Shown here: positions 55,653 through 64,000 of the stretch, one piece after another
Numbering within the stretch: the stretch's first letter is position 1
Layout: each line of letters opens with the position of its first letter
Assembly: GCA_020247055.1 (NCBI GenBank)
Contig: JADCJL010000017.1
Span: 26,236 to 90,235 of the forward strand
Direction: 5' to 3'
Length of the DNA stretch: 64,000 nt
From: Acidobacteriaceae bacterium
GTDB taxonomy: Bacteria > Acidobacteriota > Terriglobia > Bryobacterales > Bryobacteraceae
The notes under the pieces: generated by a model
Database searches by the model: none
Seen by the model: only the letters and a program-made list of their open reading frames with translations
Told to the model about the DNA's origin: nothing
Made by a program: the position numbers and the translations under genes

Positions 55653-58600
55653 ATGACGCATCCCGCACTCCGCGATCTGTTTGAATCCCTGGGCCGCGAT
55701 CCGGCGTTCGAGCCGATCCTGCGCGGCCTGCGCACGCACCCGCACCAGGCACTTTCCGGACTGTCTCTCCCGGCCAAAGCGCTCTATAGCGCTTTGCTTT
55801 GGCAGCGTACGGGCCAGCCCGTGCTGTTGATCACCGATGGCGCGCAGGAGGCCGAGGGGCTGTTCGCGGCCCTCGAAACTTTTTTTGCGATTCTTGCCAA
55901 TGACGAAACGAAGCCAAGGCCGCAGCTGCTGCCGGCGCTCGATGTGCTGCCTTCGCAGGGGCTGTCGCCGCATCCGGAGATCAGCGAGGAGCGGGCGGTA
56001 GGGCTCTACCGGCTGGCTTCGGGGCTGACGTCGATTACGGTCACCCCGATCGGTTCGGCGCTGCTGCGGACCTATGCGGCGAACTTCTACCAACAGCTGG
56101 CGCTGGCGCTTCAGCTGAACGAGGAGATCGGGATCGAGGATCTGGCCGAGCACCTGCGGCGGATCGGGTACACGGAGCGGGATCCCGTGGAGATGATGGG
56201 CGAGTTTTCCGTGCGGGGCGGAATTGTCGATATCTTTCCGGCCGAGTCGGCGCGGCCGCTGCGGCTCGAGTTCTTCGGCGACGCGATCGACTCGATGCGG
56301 CTGTTCGATGTCGAGACGCAGCGGTCGGTGCAGAAGGTGGACCGGGCGGTGATTCTGCCGCTGGTCGAACACCCGAAGCCGGCCAATCCGATGCCGGCCT
56401 GGGAGTTCACGCGGGTGCTGGCCGAGCCGCGGCCGGGGACGCTGCTGGACCTGGCGGCAGGTGCGCTGGTGGTGATTGATGAGCCGGAGCAGGTGCGGTC
56501 GGCGGCCGACCGGCTGTGGAAGCGGTTGGGGGAGAACCAGCGGGATCTGGTGGCGCCGCCCGAGGATCTGTACCTGACGTGGACCGAGCTGGCCGGACCG
56601 CTCGAGGCGCGGCGGCGCGTGACGCTGCGGCAGGTGGAACTGCTGGGCGAGTCGGCGGCGGGGCAGTCCGCGGACCTGCATACGCGGCCGGCGCCGGCGT
56701 TTCACGGCAACCTGCCAAACGCGGTGGCCGAGACGCGGAAGCTGGTCGAGCAGGGCTACAAGGTGCTGTACTTTGCCCCGGCGGTGGGCGAGGTGGAGCG
56801 GCTGGCCGACATTCTGCACGAGTACTCGGTGCCGTTTCAACTGGCGCTGTCGACCGAAGATACGGTATCGCCGTTCCACGCCGAGCGGGCGCGGCTGTTT
56901 GGCGGTTCGGCCAGTACGCTGCTGGCGCGGGGCCGCATGCCGCGCGGTACGGTGCTCACGGAAGCCAAGCTGGCGATCATCGGTAGCGAGGACCTGTTTG
57001 ACTCTTCCGACCTGGTGGCCGACCCAGGGCTGAACAAGCGCGCGGCGGCGGCCTTTGCGGCCGATATCGCTGACCTGAAGCCGGGCGACTACGTCGTGCA
57101 CGTTACGCACGGGGTGGGCCGGTTCCTGGGCATCAAGGAGATTCCGCAGGGCGACCAGCAGGGCGATTTTCTGATTCTCGAGTACGCGGGCGAGTCGAAG
57201 CTCTACGTGCCGATGACGCGGCTCGACCTCGTGCAGAAGTTCCGCGGCGCGGGAGAGGGGACCCCGCCGCTGGACCGGATGGGCGGGGCAACGTGGGCCA
57301 AAACCAAGTCGCGCGTCAAAGCCAAGATGCGAGACATGGCCGACGAGCTGCTCAAGCTCTACGCCGAGCGGCGCATGGCGGCGGGTTTTCAGTTCTCCCC
57401 GGATTCCAACTGGCAGCGGGAGTTTGAAGACGCCTTTCCCTACACGGCGACGAAGGATCAGCGGCAGGCCGTGGCCGAGATCAAACGCGACATGGAACGG
57501 CCGCAGCCGATGGACCGGCTGCTGTGTGGCGACGTGGGCTTCGGCAAGACCGAGGTGGCGATGCGGGCAGCCTTTAAGGCGCTCGGGGATGGCAAGCAGG
57601 TGGCCGTGCTGACCCCGACCACCGTGCTGAGCTTCCAGCACTACGAGACGTTCAAGCGGCGGTTTGCCAGCTTTCCGGTGAACATCGAGATGCTCAGCCG
57701 GTTCCGGACGGCGAACGAGACGAAGAAGATCATCGAAGACCTGGGCCACGGCAAGGTGGATGTGCTGATCGGGACGCACCGGCTGCTGTCGAAAGACGTT
57801 GAGTTTCTCGATCTCGGGCTGTTGATCGTCGATGAGGAGCAGCGGTTTGGCGTGCGCCACAAGGAGCGGCTGAAGCAGCTGCGGCACAACATCGACGTGC
57901 TGACGATGTCGGCGACGCCGATTCCGCGGACCCTGCATATGTCGCTGCTGGGGCTGCGGGACATGAGCGTGATTGAGACGCCGCCCAAAGACCGGCTGAG
58001 CGTGCAGACGGTGGTGGCGCACTACAACGCGGATCTGATCCGGTCGGCGATTGAGTTGGAGGTGAACCGCGGCGGCCAGGTGTACTTCGTGCACAACCGG
58101 GTGGACACGATCTATCAGCGGGCGGCGTGGATTCAGGAGAAGATACCGGGGGTGCGGGTGGGGGTCGGCCACGGGCAGATGGGCGAGGCGGAACTGGAGA
58201 AGGTTCTGCTGGGCTTCATGCGGCACGAGTTCGATTTGTTTGTCTGCACGACGATCATCGAAAACGGCATCGACATTCCGCTCGCCAACACCATTCTGAT
58301 TGAGAATGCCGAAAAGTATGGACTCTCCGAGTTGTACCAGTTGCGGGGGCGCGTGGGGCGTTCGAACCGGCGGGCGTATGCTTATCTGCTGGTGCCGGAG
58401 AACAAGGACCTCACCGAGATTGCCCGAAAGCGGCTGGCGGCGCTCAAGGAGTTCAGCGACCTGGGGGCGGGGTTCAAGATCGCGGCGCTCGATCTGGAGC
58501 TGCGCGGATCGGGCAATCTGCTGGGGGGCGAACAGCACGGGCAGATGGATGCCGTGGGCTACGATACCTACCTGAAGCTGCTCGAAGATACGGTGCGGGA

Positions 58601-59084
58601 GTTGAAGGGCGAAGAGGTGCCGCCGGAGATTCAGGCGACTATCTCGCTCGGGTTGGATATCCGGATTCCGGCCAGCTACATCGCCGAAGAGATGCAGCGG
58701 CTCCGGGCTTACAAAAAGATCGCCTCGCTCGACTCGCCGCTCGAGGCGGCCAAGATTCTCGAAGAGTTTGCCGACCGGTACGGGCCCCCGCCGGAGGCGG
58801 TCAAAACGCTCACCAGTTTCTCGCTCGTGCGGGCCACGGCGCAGCGGCTGGGGATCGAGTCGATCGACCGGCGGCAGGGCTATTTCAACATCAAGGTGCA
58901 TACCGAGGCCCGGATCCGGCCGGAGGGGTTGATGGAGCTTGTGACGTCTACCCCGAGGGCGCAGTTCACCCCGGCGGGGGTGCTGCGCCTGCCGGCCGAT
59001 GGCTTTGCCGCCGAGGCGGCGGGGAAGCTGTTGGACTACCTGCTTGACACTCTGCACACGTTGGATTTTGTGGCGCTAAAATAG
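55653..59084 (+). CDS. mfd: Mfd, transcription-repair coupling factor
   Basis: ATP-dependent translocase of 1143 residues that removes stalled RNA polymerase and recruits UvrA. The N-terminal UvrB-like part has EMMGEFSVRGGIVDIFPAES; the RNA polymerase-interaction domain begins near KPGDYVVHVTHGVGRFLGIK; the translocase has DRLLCGDVGFGKTEVAMRAA, LLIVDEEQRFGVRHKERLKQ, MSATPIPRTLHMSLLGLRD and TTIIENGIDIPLANTILIEN. A TRCF domain with KKIASLDSPLEAAKILEEFA follows. The ATG at 55653 is preceded by GAAGGGAG; an upstream ATG at 55608 is less likely. Confidence 0.97.
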   Translation: MTHPALRDLFESLGRDPAFEPILRGLRTHPHQALSGLSLPAKALYSALLWQRTGQPVLLITDGAQEAEGLFAALETFFAILANDETKPRPQLLPALDVLPSQGLSPHPEISEERAVGLYRLASGLTSITVTPIGSALLRTYAANFYQQLALALQLNEEIGIEDLAEHLRRIGYTERDPVEMMGEFSVRGGIVDIFPAESARPLRLEFFGDAIDSMRLFDVETQRSVQKVDRAVILPLVEHPKPANPMPAWEFTRVLAEPRPGTLLDLAAGALVVIDEPEQVRSAADRLWKRLGENQRDLVAPPEDLYLTWTELAGPLEARRRVTLRQVELLGESAAGQSADLHTRPAPAFHGNLPNAVAETRKLVEQGYKVLYFAPAVGEVERLADILHEYSVPFQLALSTEDTVSPFHAERARLFGGSASTLLARGRMPRGTVLTEAKLAIIGSEDLFDSSDLVADPGLNKRAAAAFAADIADLKPGDYVVHVTHGVGRFLGIKEIPQGDQQGDFLILEYAGESKLYVPMTRLDLVQKFRGAGEGTPPLDRMGGATWAKTKSRVKAKMRDMADELLKLYAERRMAAGFQFSPDSNWQREFEDAFPYTATKDQRQAVAEIKRDMERPQPMDRLLCGDVGFGKTEVAMRAAFKALGDGKQVAVLTPTTVLSFQHYETFKRRFASFPVNIEMLSRFRTANETKKIIEDLGHGKVDVLIGTHRLLSKDVEFLDLGLLIVDEEQRFGVRHKERLKQLRHNIDVLTMSATPIPRTLHMSLLGLRDMSVIETPPKDRLSVQTVVAHYNADLIRSAIELEVNRGGQVYFVHNRVDTIYQRAAWIQEKIPGVRVGVGHGQMGEAELEKVLLGFMRHEFDLFVCTTIIENGIDIPLANTILIENAEKYGLSELYQLRGRVGRSNRRAYAYLLVPENKDLTEIARKRLAALKEFSDLGAGFKIAALDLELRGSGNLLGGEQHGQMDAVGYDTYLKLLEDTVRELKGEEVPPEIQATISLGLDIRIPASYIAEEMQRLRAYKKIASLDSPLEAAKILEEFADRYGPPPEAVKTLTSFSLVRATAQRLGIESIDRRQGYFNIKVHTEARIRPEGLMELVTSTPRAQFTPAGVLRLPADGFAAEAAGKLLDYLLDTLHTLDFVALK

Positions 59085-59091
59085 GGACCAT

Positions 59092-60231
59092 ATGAAGTTG
59101 CCGATTTTCGGATCGCTGTTGCTGGCCGCGGGGCTGTACGCCGCTGATGTGAAGGTGATGGAGCAGATTGTCGCCAAAGTGAACGGCGAGATCATCACGC
59201 GCACCGAGATTGACCGGATGACCAAGGCGCTCTACGACGCCGCGCGGGAGCAGAAGGTGCCGGCCAACGATGTCGAACGGATGGTGCAGGAGCGGGCCAA
59301 GGACCTGCTGCGCGAAAAGATCGATCAGATGTTGCTCGTGCAGAAAGGCAAGGAGCTGAACATCAACGTGGACCCGGAGGTGACCAAGCAGATCGCCCGG
59401 ATCCAGCAGGGAACCAAGATTGCTGACCAGGAAAAGTTCCAGCAGTTCGTCAAAGAGCAGACGGGCATGAGCTATGAGGACTACAAGGCCGAAACAAAAA
59501 ACCAGTTTCTGACCCGGCGGGTCATCGGCCAGGAGGTGTCCTCGAAGATCTCCGTATCGCGGGCCGAAGCCCAGAAATACTACGACGAGCACAAGGCCGA
59601 GTTTCAGCGCGAGGAGCGGGTGTTTCTGCGCGAGATCTTCCTGAGCACGGATGGCAAGGACGCCAAGGCGCAGGAGGCGGTGGAGAAGAAAGCAAAAGAC
59701 CTGGTTTCCCGGGCGCAGCGGGGCGAAAAGTTCGGCGACCTGGCGCGGGAAAACTCCGAATCGGAGACGGCGCAAAACGAGGGTGAGCTGCCTCCCTACA
59801 AGAAGGGCGAGCTGTTGAAAGCGATTGAGGATCTGATCTGGCCGGCGCCGCGCAACACGGCGATCGAACCCATCAAGCGGCCGAACGGCTGGCTGCTGCT
59901 CTTCGTCGAAGAGCACCATCAGGCCGGTCTGGCGGACTTTGAAGAGGTACAGGGCGAGATCACCAATAAGCTCTACGGCCCCCGCATGGAGCCCGCCATC
60001 CGCGCCTATCTGACCCAACTCCGGCAGGAGGCGTTTCTCGAAATCCGGGAGGGGTTCACCGATTCCGGCGCCGCCCCCGGTAAGTCGACCAAGTGGACCG
60101 ACCCGGCGCAGTTGAAGCCCGAGACGATCACCAAAGAAGAGGTCGCCATGCAGGTGCGCAAAAAGCGGCTGCTGTGGGCGGTGCCCGTGCCGGGTACGGC
60201 CGTGAAGGTGAAGTCCACCTCGAAGTCCTAA
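59092..60231 (+). CDS. exported SurA/PpiC-type peptidyl-prolyl isomerase
   Basis: Periplasmic chaperone of 379 residues. A signal peptide (MKLPIFGSLLLAAGLYAAD) precedes a SurA N-terminal domain (MEQIVAKVNGEIITRTEIDR), a long helical part, a PpiC domain (about 165-275: EERVFLREIFLSTDGKDAKA, GEKFGDLARENSESETAQNE, GELPPYKKGELLKAIEDLIW) and a Lys-rich C-terminal tail. It would help outer-membrane proteins such as LptD to fold. It starts 7 bp after mfd and its stop touches the next ATG directly. Confidence 0.88.
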   Translation: MKLPIFGSLLLAAGLYAADVKVMEQIVAKVNGEIITRTEIDRMTKALYDAAREQKVPANDVERMVQERAKDLLREKIDQMLLVQKGKELNINVDPEVTKQIARIQQGTKIADQEKFQQFVKEQTGMSYEDYKAETKNQFLTRRVIGQEVSSKISVSRAEAQKYYDEHKAEFQREERVFLREIFLSTDGKDAKAQEAVEKKAKDLVSRAQRGEKFGDLARENSESETAQNEGELPPYKKGELLKAIEDLIWPAPRNTAIEPIKRPNGWLLLFVEEHHQAGLADFEEVQGEITNKLYGPRMEPAIRAYLTQLRQEAFLEIREGFTDSGAAPGKSTKWTDPAQLKPETITKEEVAMQVRKKRLLWAVPVPGTAVKVKSTSKS

Positions 60232-61287
60232 ATGAAACAGTTCGCCAGTCAACTGGAAGCCAATCAGACCGTCCAGAGCACGTTTCTCGTGCTCCAAAAG
60301 GAGATCCGGCAGAAAAAGACCGGGGAGCCGTATTTGTCGCTCACGTTGGGCGACAAATCGGGCGAGGTGGATGCCAAAATGTGGGACCACGTCGCCGAGG
60401 TGATGGACACCTTCGACCGGCATGATTTCGTCAAGGTCCGCGGGCTCGCGGCGGTTTACCAGAACCGGATGCAGTTGACCGTGCATAAGCTGCAACGGGC
60501 CGACGACCGGGAGGTGGATAAGGCCGACTTTTTCCCCGTTTCCGCGCGCGACCGCGGCGAGATGTTCGCCGAGTTGCGGCAGCACGTCGACCGGATGACC
60601 GACCCCCATCTGAAGGCGCTGATTGAGGCGTTCTTCCGCGATCCGGTGCTCGTCGAGAAGTTCCAGACCGCCCCGGCGGCCAAGACGATTCACCACGCCT
60701 GGATCGGCGGACTGCTCGAACACGTCCTGTCGCTGGCCACCCTGGCCGAGTTCACGGCGCGGCACTACCCCGGGGTCAACGCGGACCTTCTGCTGACCGG
60801 GGTGATTCTGCACGATATCGGCAAGATCGAAGAGCTGACCTACGACCGCGGTTTCGGCTACTCGGACGAGGGACAGCTGGTGGGCCATATCCTGATCGGC
60901 CTGCGGATGATTGAAGCCAAAGTGCGGGAGGTGCCCGGCTTCCCGCCCCGGCTGAAGTGGCTGGTGGAGCATCTGGTGGCGAGTCATCACGGGGAACTGG
61001 CCTTCGGGTCGCCCAAGACGCCGGCGACGCTTGAGGCGATGCTGCTGCATCACCTGGACAACCTGGATTCGAAGGTGGAGACGGTGCGGCAGGTAGTCGG
61101 CCGGGATCCGCTCGTCGAGGGCAACTGGACCGCTTACGTGCCGTCGCTCGAGCGGACGCTGCTCAAGCAGGACCGCTATCTGCAGACCGCGCCGCCGCGG
61201 ACTACCGGGGCGGCGAAACCGGAGCCGGCCCGCCCGTCCACCGATTTTGCGAGCAAGCTGGCCGGGGCGCTGCTGCCCAAGGGATAG
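60232..61287 (+). CDS. YhaM-like OB-fold/HD 3'-5' exonuclease
   Basis: Protein of 351 residues. An N-terminal OB-fold (QTVQSTFLVLQKEIRQKKTG, SLTLGDKSGEVDAKMWDHVA) binds nucleic acid and an HD phosphohydrolase domain (TIHHAWIGGLLEHVLSLATL, ILHDIGKIEELTYDRGFGYS, LVASHHGELAFGSPKTPATL) supplies the metal site. This is the layout of YhaM/CBF1-type 3'-5' exoribonucleases or DNases. It begins directly after the stop of the isomerase and is followed immediately by the BlaI-type regulator. Confidence 0.87.
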   Translation: MKQFASQLEANQTVQSTFLVLQKEIRQKKTGEPYLSLTLGDKSGEVDAKMWDHVAEVMDTFDRHDFVKVRGLAAVYQNRMQLTVHKLQRADDREVDKADFFPVSARDRGEMFAELRQHVDRMTDPHLKALIEAFFRDPVLVEKFQTAPAAKTIHHAWIGGLLEHVLSLATLAEFTARHYPGVNADLLLTGVILHDIGKIEELTYDRGFGYSDEGQLVGHILIGLRMIEAKVREVPGFPPRLKWLVEHLVASHHGELAFGSPKTPATLEAMLLHHLDNLDSKVETVRQVVGRDPLVEGNWTAYVPSLERTLLKQDRYLQTAPPRTTGAAKPEPARPSTDFASKLAGALLPKG

Positions 61288-61683
61288 ATGCCGCGTCCCC
61301 CGCTCAGCCGCGACATCCCGCCCCCGCTCGAACTCGAGTGCCTACGGGTGCTGTGGGCGCTCGGCGAAGGGAACGCGGCGCGGGTACGGGAGGCGCTCGT
61401 GCCGGAGCGCCCGCTGGCCTATACCACGGTGCTCACGCTGCTCGACCGGCTGGCGAAGCGGGGGCAGCTCGAACGGCGCAAACAGGGTCGCTCGTATCTC
61501 TACAAACCCCTCCAGGACCGGGAGACGCTGCGGCAGACAGCCGTGGCCGAACTGGTGCACACGTACTTCGACGGGGAAGCCGCCGGACTGCTCCGCTGGC
61601 TGCAGGCATCGGAGCAGAAGCACGGAAACCGCCGCGCGGAAACAAACCGGGGGGACGGGCCGCTGGATGCGGCGCTGCTTTAA
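61288..61683 (+). CDS. BlaI/MecI-family transcriptional repressor
   Basis: Winged-helix repressor of 131 residues. The family pattern is clear: PPLELECLRVLWALGEGNAA, LAYTTVLTLLDRLAKRGQLE and RRKQGRSYLYKPLQDRETLR, followed by a dimerisation helix region. Classical members are cleaved by a BlaR1-type membrane protease, but no blaR1 gene is downstream; the convergent inositol oxygenase gene is next. It may regulate a distant target. The ATG follows the previous stop without a gap. Confidence 0.88.
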   Translation: MPRPPLSRDIPPPLELECLRVLWALGEGNAARVREALVPERPLAYTTVLTLLDRLAKRGQLERRKQGRSYLYKPLQDRETLRQTAVAELVHTYFDGEAAGLLRWLQASEQKHGNRRAETNRGDGPLDAALL

Positions 61684-61750
61684 GCGATCAACCCTCCGGA
61701 GCGATGACCGCACCGGCGCCATCAGCGCTCGGGCCCGCCCGGCGACGGGT

Positions 61751-62602
61751 TTACCAGTCGATCTTTTCCGGAAAATACTCGTTGATCAGGTCCGTATAGT
61801 AGGGCCGGAGCGCCGCGAGCGAGGGCTTGGAATCTGACTTCGAGTAGAGATCGAAGGGATTGAACGTCCGCACCCATTCCATCATCGCTTCATCGTGCGG
61901 GGTCATCAGGTAGCCGTAGTCGCGTTCCCGGTGGGCGCTATACCAGCTGTGATAGCGGATCATGTAACGGGCCGGTTCGGGGAGATAGGCTTTGGTGACG
62001 TGATAGAGATACTCGTCGTGGCCCCAGGACATGCGGACCTGGTCGAGGCCGCCGCCGGGCTGATAGACGCCGCATGCGGTCTGCAGTTCCGGTTTGGCCG
62101 CGTCCGGGTTGGCCGCGAAAAACTCCGGGAAGACAATGCGGTTGCTCCAGGCGCAGCCGGTGGGGAACGTATCGCCGACCACGGCCCACTGCGGTTCGCC
62201 CCAGATGGTTAAGACCTTGCCGAGGTCGTGGATCAGCCCGGTGAGTTGAAACCAACCGGGGTGACCAGCCGCGCGGATGGCCTCGGCGGTCTGCAGGTTG
62301 TGCTCAATCTGGCTGAGATCGGTATCCGGATCGGAGTCGTCAACCAGCTCATTCAGCCGCTCCATCGCCTCCCAGATGCCCATGCGGCCATGGCGCAGCG
62401 GAACGTACTCGGCCAGTTTGGCGCAGGCGAAGTCGTAGGTCTGGAGGGCGTGATTCTGGCGGTAAAACTCCCGGACGACCGGTGGGGTCGACTCGTCGTA
62501 GACGCGAAACTCTTCTTTCTTGCGATCGGCGCGATAACGCGCCTTGACGTGGTCATCCCACTGTTCGAGCGAGTCCAGCGGACCCTGTTGCGTAGCGTCC
62601 AT
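61751..62602 (-). CDS. myo-inositol oxygenase
   Basis: Mixed-valent diiron oxygenase of 283 residues that cleaves myo-inositol to D-glucuronate. Metal ligands known from mammalian MIOX are matched in order and spacing: H101 in IEHNLQTAE, H125/D126 in GLIHDLGK, H195 in SWGHDEYLY, H218 in MIRYHSWYSAH and D251 in FNPFDLYSKS. The substrate-binding Lys of DLGK is present too. This enzyme is common in eukaryotes and only sporadic in bacteria. Its ATG shares one base with the fabH stop (TAATG), so it is translationally coupled to that gene. Confidence 0.93.
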   Translation of the reverse strand: MDATQQGPLDSLEQWDDHVKARYRADRKKEEFRVYDESTPPVVREFYRQNHALQTYDFACAKLAEYVPLRHGRMGIWEAMERLNELVDDSDPDTDLSQIEHNLQTAEAIRAAGHPGWFQLTGLIHDLGKVLTIWGEPQWAVVGDTFPTGCAWSNRIVFPEFFAANPDAAKPELQTACGVYQPGGGLDQVRMSWGHDEYLYHVTKAYLPEPARYMIRYHSWYSAHRERDYGYLMTPHDEAMMEWVRTFNPFDLYSKSDSKPSLAALRPYYTDLINEYFPEKIDW

Positions 62603-63606
62603 TAGAATCCCCAGCGCCACAGATTGGCGCCCACGGTATACCCGGCACCGACGGCGGCGAACAACACCAGATCGCCTTTTTTCAGTCTCCCTTGGCTGAC
62701 CGCATCCCGGGTAGCCAGCGGGATGGTAGCGGCGGTCGTGTTGCCGTAATCGTGAATGTTGATGACGACCTTTTCAAGAGGCATGCCCAGGCGCTCGGCT
62801 ACGGCCTGGATAATGCGCCGGTTGGCCTGATGAGGAATAAACAACGAGATATCGTGAACGGAGAGGCCGTTGCGGTCGAGAAGGGCCTTCGAAGTATCCG
62901 CCATCTTGGAAACGGCGTATTTGAAAACCTGATTGCCTTCCTGGTGCACGTAGTGCAGTTTCTGGTCGATCGTAGCGTGCGACGGCGGCATACGGCTGCC
63001 GCCGGCGGGCATTTTGAGCGCATCGCCGCCGCTGCCGTCCACTTCGTTCAAGTAGTCGAGGAATCCCTCTTCGCCCTCGCTGGCGGTTTCGACGAGGAAG
63101 GCGCCGGCGCCGTCGCCGAACAGAATGCAGGTGGCCCGGTCTTCGTAGTTGAGAATTCGCGACATGGTGTCGGCGCCGATGACCAGCACCTTTTTCGGCT
63201 CCCCGCTGGCCACCAGGTGGGCGGCGGTGGTGAGACCGTAGACAAAACCGGAGCAGGCCGCAATCAGATCAAAGCCAAACGCGCCTTTTGCGCCGAGCCG
63301 GTCCTGCACCAGACACGCCGTCGAGGGAAAAAACATGTCGGGCGTCACCGTACAGACGATGATCGCGTGCAACTCGGTCGCGGGGATACCGCGGGCGGCG
63401 AGTGCAGCCTGGGCGGCCTCCACCGCCATGTCCGAGGTCGCCATCTCGGGCGGAGCGATGTGTCGCTGGCGGATCCCGGTCCGGTCCACAATCCACTGAT
63501 CGGAGGTGTCGACCATTTTTTCAAGGTCCTGATTGGTCAGGACGGATGAGGGGGTAAAGCAACCGAGGGCGGTGATTTTGGCTTTACCCGAGAACGATTT
63601 TCCCAA
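62602..63606 (-). CDS. fabH: FabH, 3-oxoacyl-ACP synthase III
   Basis: Initiating condensing enzyme of fatty-acid synthesis, 334 residues. The Cys nucleophile is in DLIAACSGFVYGLTTA (Cys118), with His in LFIPHQANRRIIQAVAERLG and Asn in NIHDYGNTTAATIPLA. All are canonical. The start is a TTG at 63606, with GGAG five bases upstream; no ATG is available. It lies away from acpP-fabF and instead heads a two-gene unit with myo-inositol oxygenase. Confidence 0.95.
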   Translation of the reverse strand: MGKSFSGKAKITALGCFTPSSVLTNQDLEKMVDTSDQWIVDRTGIRQRHIAPPEMATSDMAVEAAQAALAARGIPATELHAIIVCTVTPDMFFPSTACLVQDRLGAKGAFGFDLIAACSGFVYGLTTAAHLVASGEPKKVLVIGADTMSRILNYEDRATCILFGDGAGAFLVETASEGEEGFLDYLNEVDGSGGDALKMPAGGSRMPPSHATIDQKLHYVHQEGNQVFKYAVSKMADTSKALLDRNGLSVHDISLFIPHQANRRIIQAVAERLGMPLEKVVINIHDYGNTTAATIPLATRDAVSQGRLKKGDLVLFAAVGAGYTVGANLWRWGF

Positions 63607-63664
63607 AGGAGCTCCGTGCGACGAGGAAGACGGCGATGTCGGCTATCCGCTATGTTACCTTTTG

Positions 63665-64000
63665 ATGTTAATGCAAGTCGAGAGCGCTGTTCTGTTTGAG
63701 ACTCCGGCCGAGATTTGCGCGCGCGTCTTCCGGAGCCTGCGTCCCCGGACGCCGGTGCCCGAGTTCCGGGTCAGCTTCCGGAAATTCGCCAACGCCACCA
63801 GCACCATTCGCAGCCGCGGCGGGGTGATGGAGCTGAAGATTACCGACCTGCTCGCGGAAGCCCCGGCGCCGATACTTGAAGCCCTGGCGGTCATTCTCCT
63901 CTCAAAACTCTTCCGCAAGCCAATTCCCCCGCACTACAACGAACAGTACCGGCGCTATTTGAACCGTCACGAGGTCCGCCGGGAGATCACCGAGATCCGC
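63665..64000 (+). CDS. SprT-like zinc-metalloprotease domain protein, N-terminal part (runs off right edge)
   Basis: An open frame of 112 codons reaches the window edge. It starts at the ATG at 63665 (or the next ATG at 63671). The sequence VSFRKFANATSTIRSRGGVM, LKITDLLAEAPAPILEALAV, ILLSKLFRKPIPPHYNEQYR and YLNRHEVRREITEIR resembles the N-terminal lead-in of bacterial SprT-like proteins, in which the HExxH zinc site follows later. The catalytic part is outside the window, so activity cannot be judged. It is divergent from fabH. Confidence 0.7.
   Translation, partial: MLMQVESAVLFETPAEICARVFRSLRPRTPVPEFRVSFRKFANATSTIRSRGGVMELKITDLLAEAPAPILEALAVILLSKLFRKPIPPHYNEQYRRYLNRHEVRREITEIR

Noticed and set aside
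55506..59057. Very long open frame antisense to mfd
   Set aside because: It is the mirror of a strongly conserved gene in a GC-rich genome, lacks any family motif and is rich in Arg, Pro and His, as expected for a shadow frame.

Overview
The window is high-GC, gene-dense bacterial chromosome with about 60 protein genes, no rRNA, no convincing tRNA, no CRISPR array and no intact mobile element. It most resembles Acidobacteriota of the Solibacter/Bryobacter group. The evidence is a secreted protein with BACON-like repeats and the Solibacter-type C-terminal domain (14943-16703), a planctomycete-type cytochrome pair (DUF1549/DUF1553 and DUF1501), many Tat-exported proteins, a PEP-CTERM-like protein, and LptD with heptose genes showing an outer membrane. 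The lineage is inferred; there is no marker RNA to confirm it.

Layout. 0-7.4 kb: edge of a UbiA-type prenyltransferase, a DUF192 lipoprotein with larB, a RodZ-like protein, a glycosyltransferase/two-methyltransferase operon with a cupin, an ECF sigma factor and msrP. 7.8-17.8 kb: LD-carboxypeptidase, membrane methyltransferase, glgB, an adenosine-deaminase-family enzyme, a sialidase-fold protein, Nudix hydrolase, cysE, a lone nuoA, the BACON/Solibacter protein and an AlaX editing protein. 17.8-21 kb: PdeM nuclease with an Lhr-type helicase. 21-28 kb: a tightly coupled operon nth - lipoprotein - membrane glycosyltransferase - BadF-type kinase - M20 peptidase - pgk. 28-36.5 kb: DUF1501 and DUF1549/1553 proteins, a haem/copper-fold protein, a lactonase-fold protein and LptD. 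36.5-45.3 kb: RDD protein, pgi, ribBA with a degenerate RibA half, a large secreted unknown, a nucleoside deaminase, and a TPP enzyme with a Gfo/Idh protein. 45.4-50 kb: a PEP-CTERM-like gene whose 3' end and terminator are tandemly copied, a DUF3179 membrane protein, a LigI-like amidohydrolase, a startless coding remnant and MiaE. 50-64 kb: tandem DUF1080 protein, acpP-fabF-etfB-etfA, hydrolase/rfaE2/mfd/PPIase/YhaM-like/BlaI run, myo-inositol oxygenase coupled to fabH, and the start of a SprT-like gene.

The most striking observation is at 46682-47896. A DUF3179 protein is interrupted by one in-frame UGA exactly where the family has the first Cys of its CxxC motif. The UGA is followed at once by a two-part hairpin with a GGUCU apical loop, the hallmark of a bacterial SECIS element. 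I read this as a selenoprotein with a Sec-x-x-Cys motif, not as two genes or a pseudogene. No Sec-insertion genes (selA, selB, selC, selD) lie in the window.

The genes serve envelope building (LptD, RodZ, glycosyltransferases, heptose activation, acyl-carrier/KAS genes), central carbon metabolism (pgi, pgk, glgB, inositol oxygenase), DNA repair (nth, mfd, Lhr/PdeM) and export of Tat and lipoprotein enzymes. By eye, third-position composition changes from G-rich to C-rich on the + strand near 7.5 kb and back near 42 kb, regardless of gene direction.
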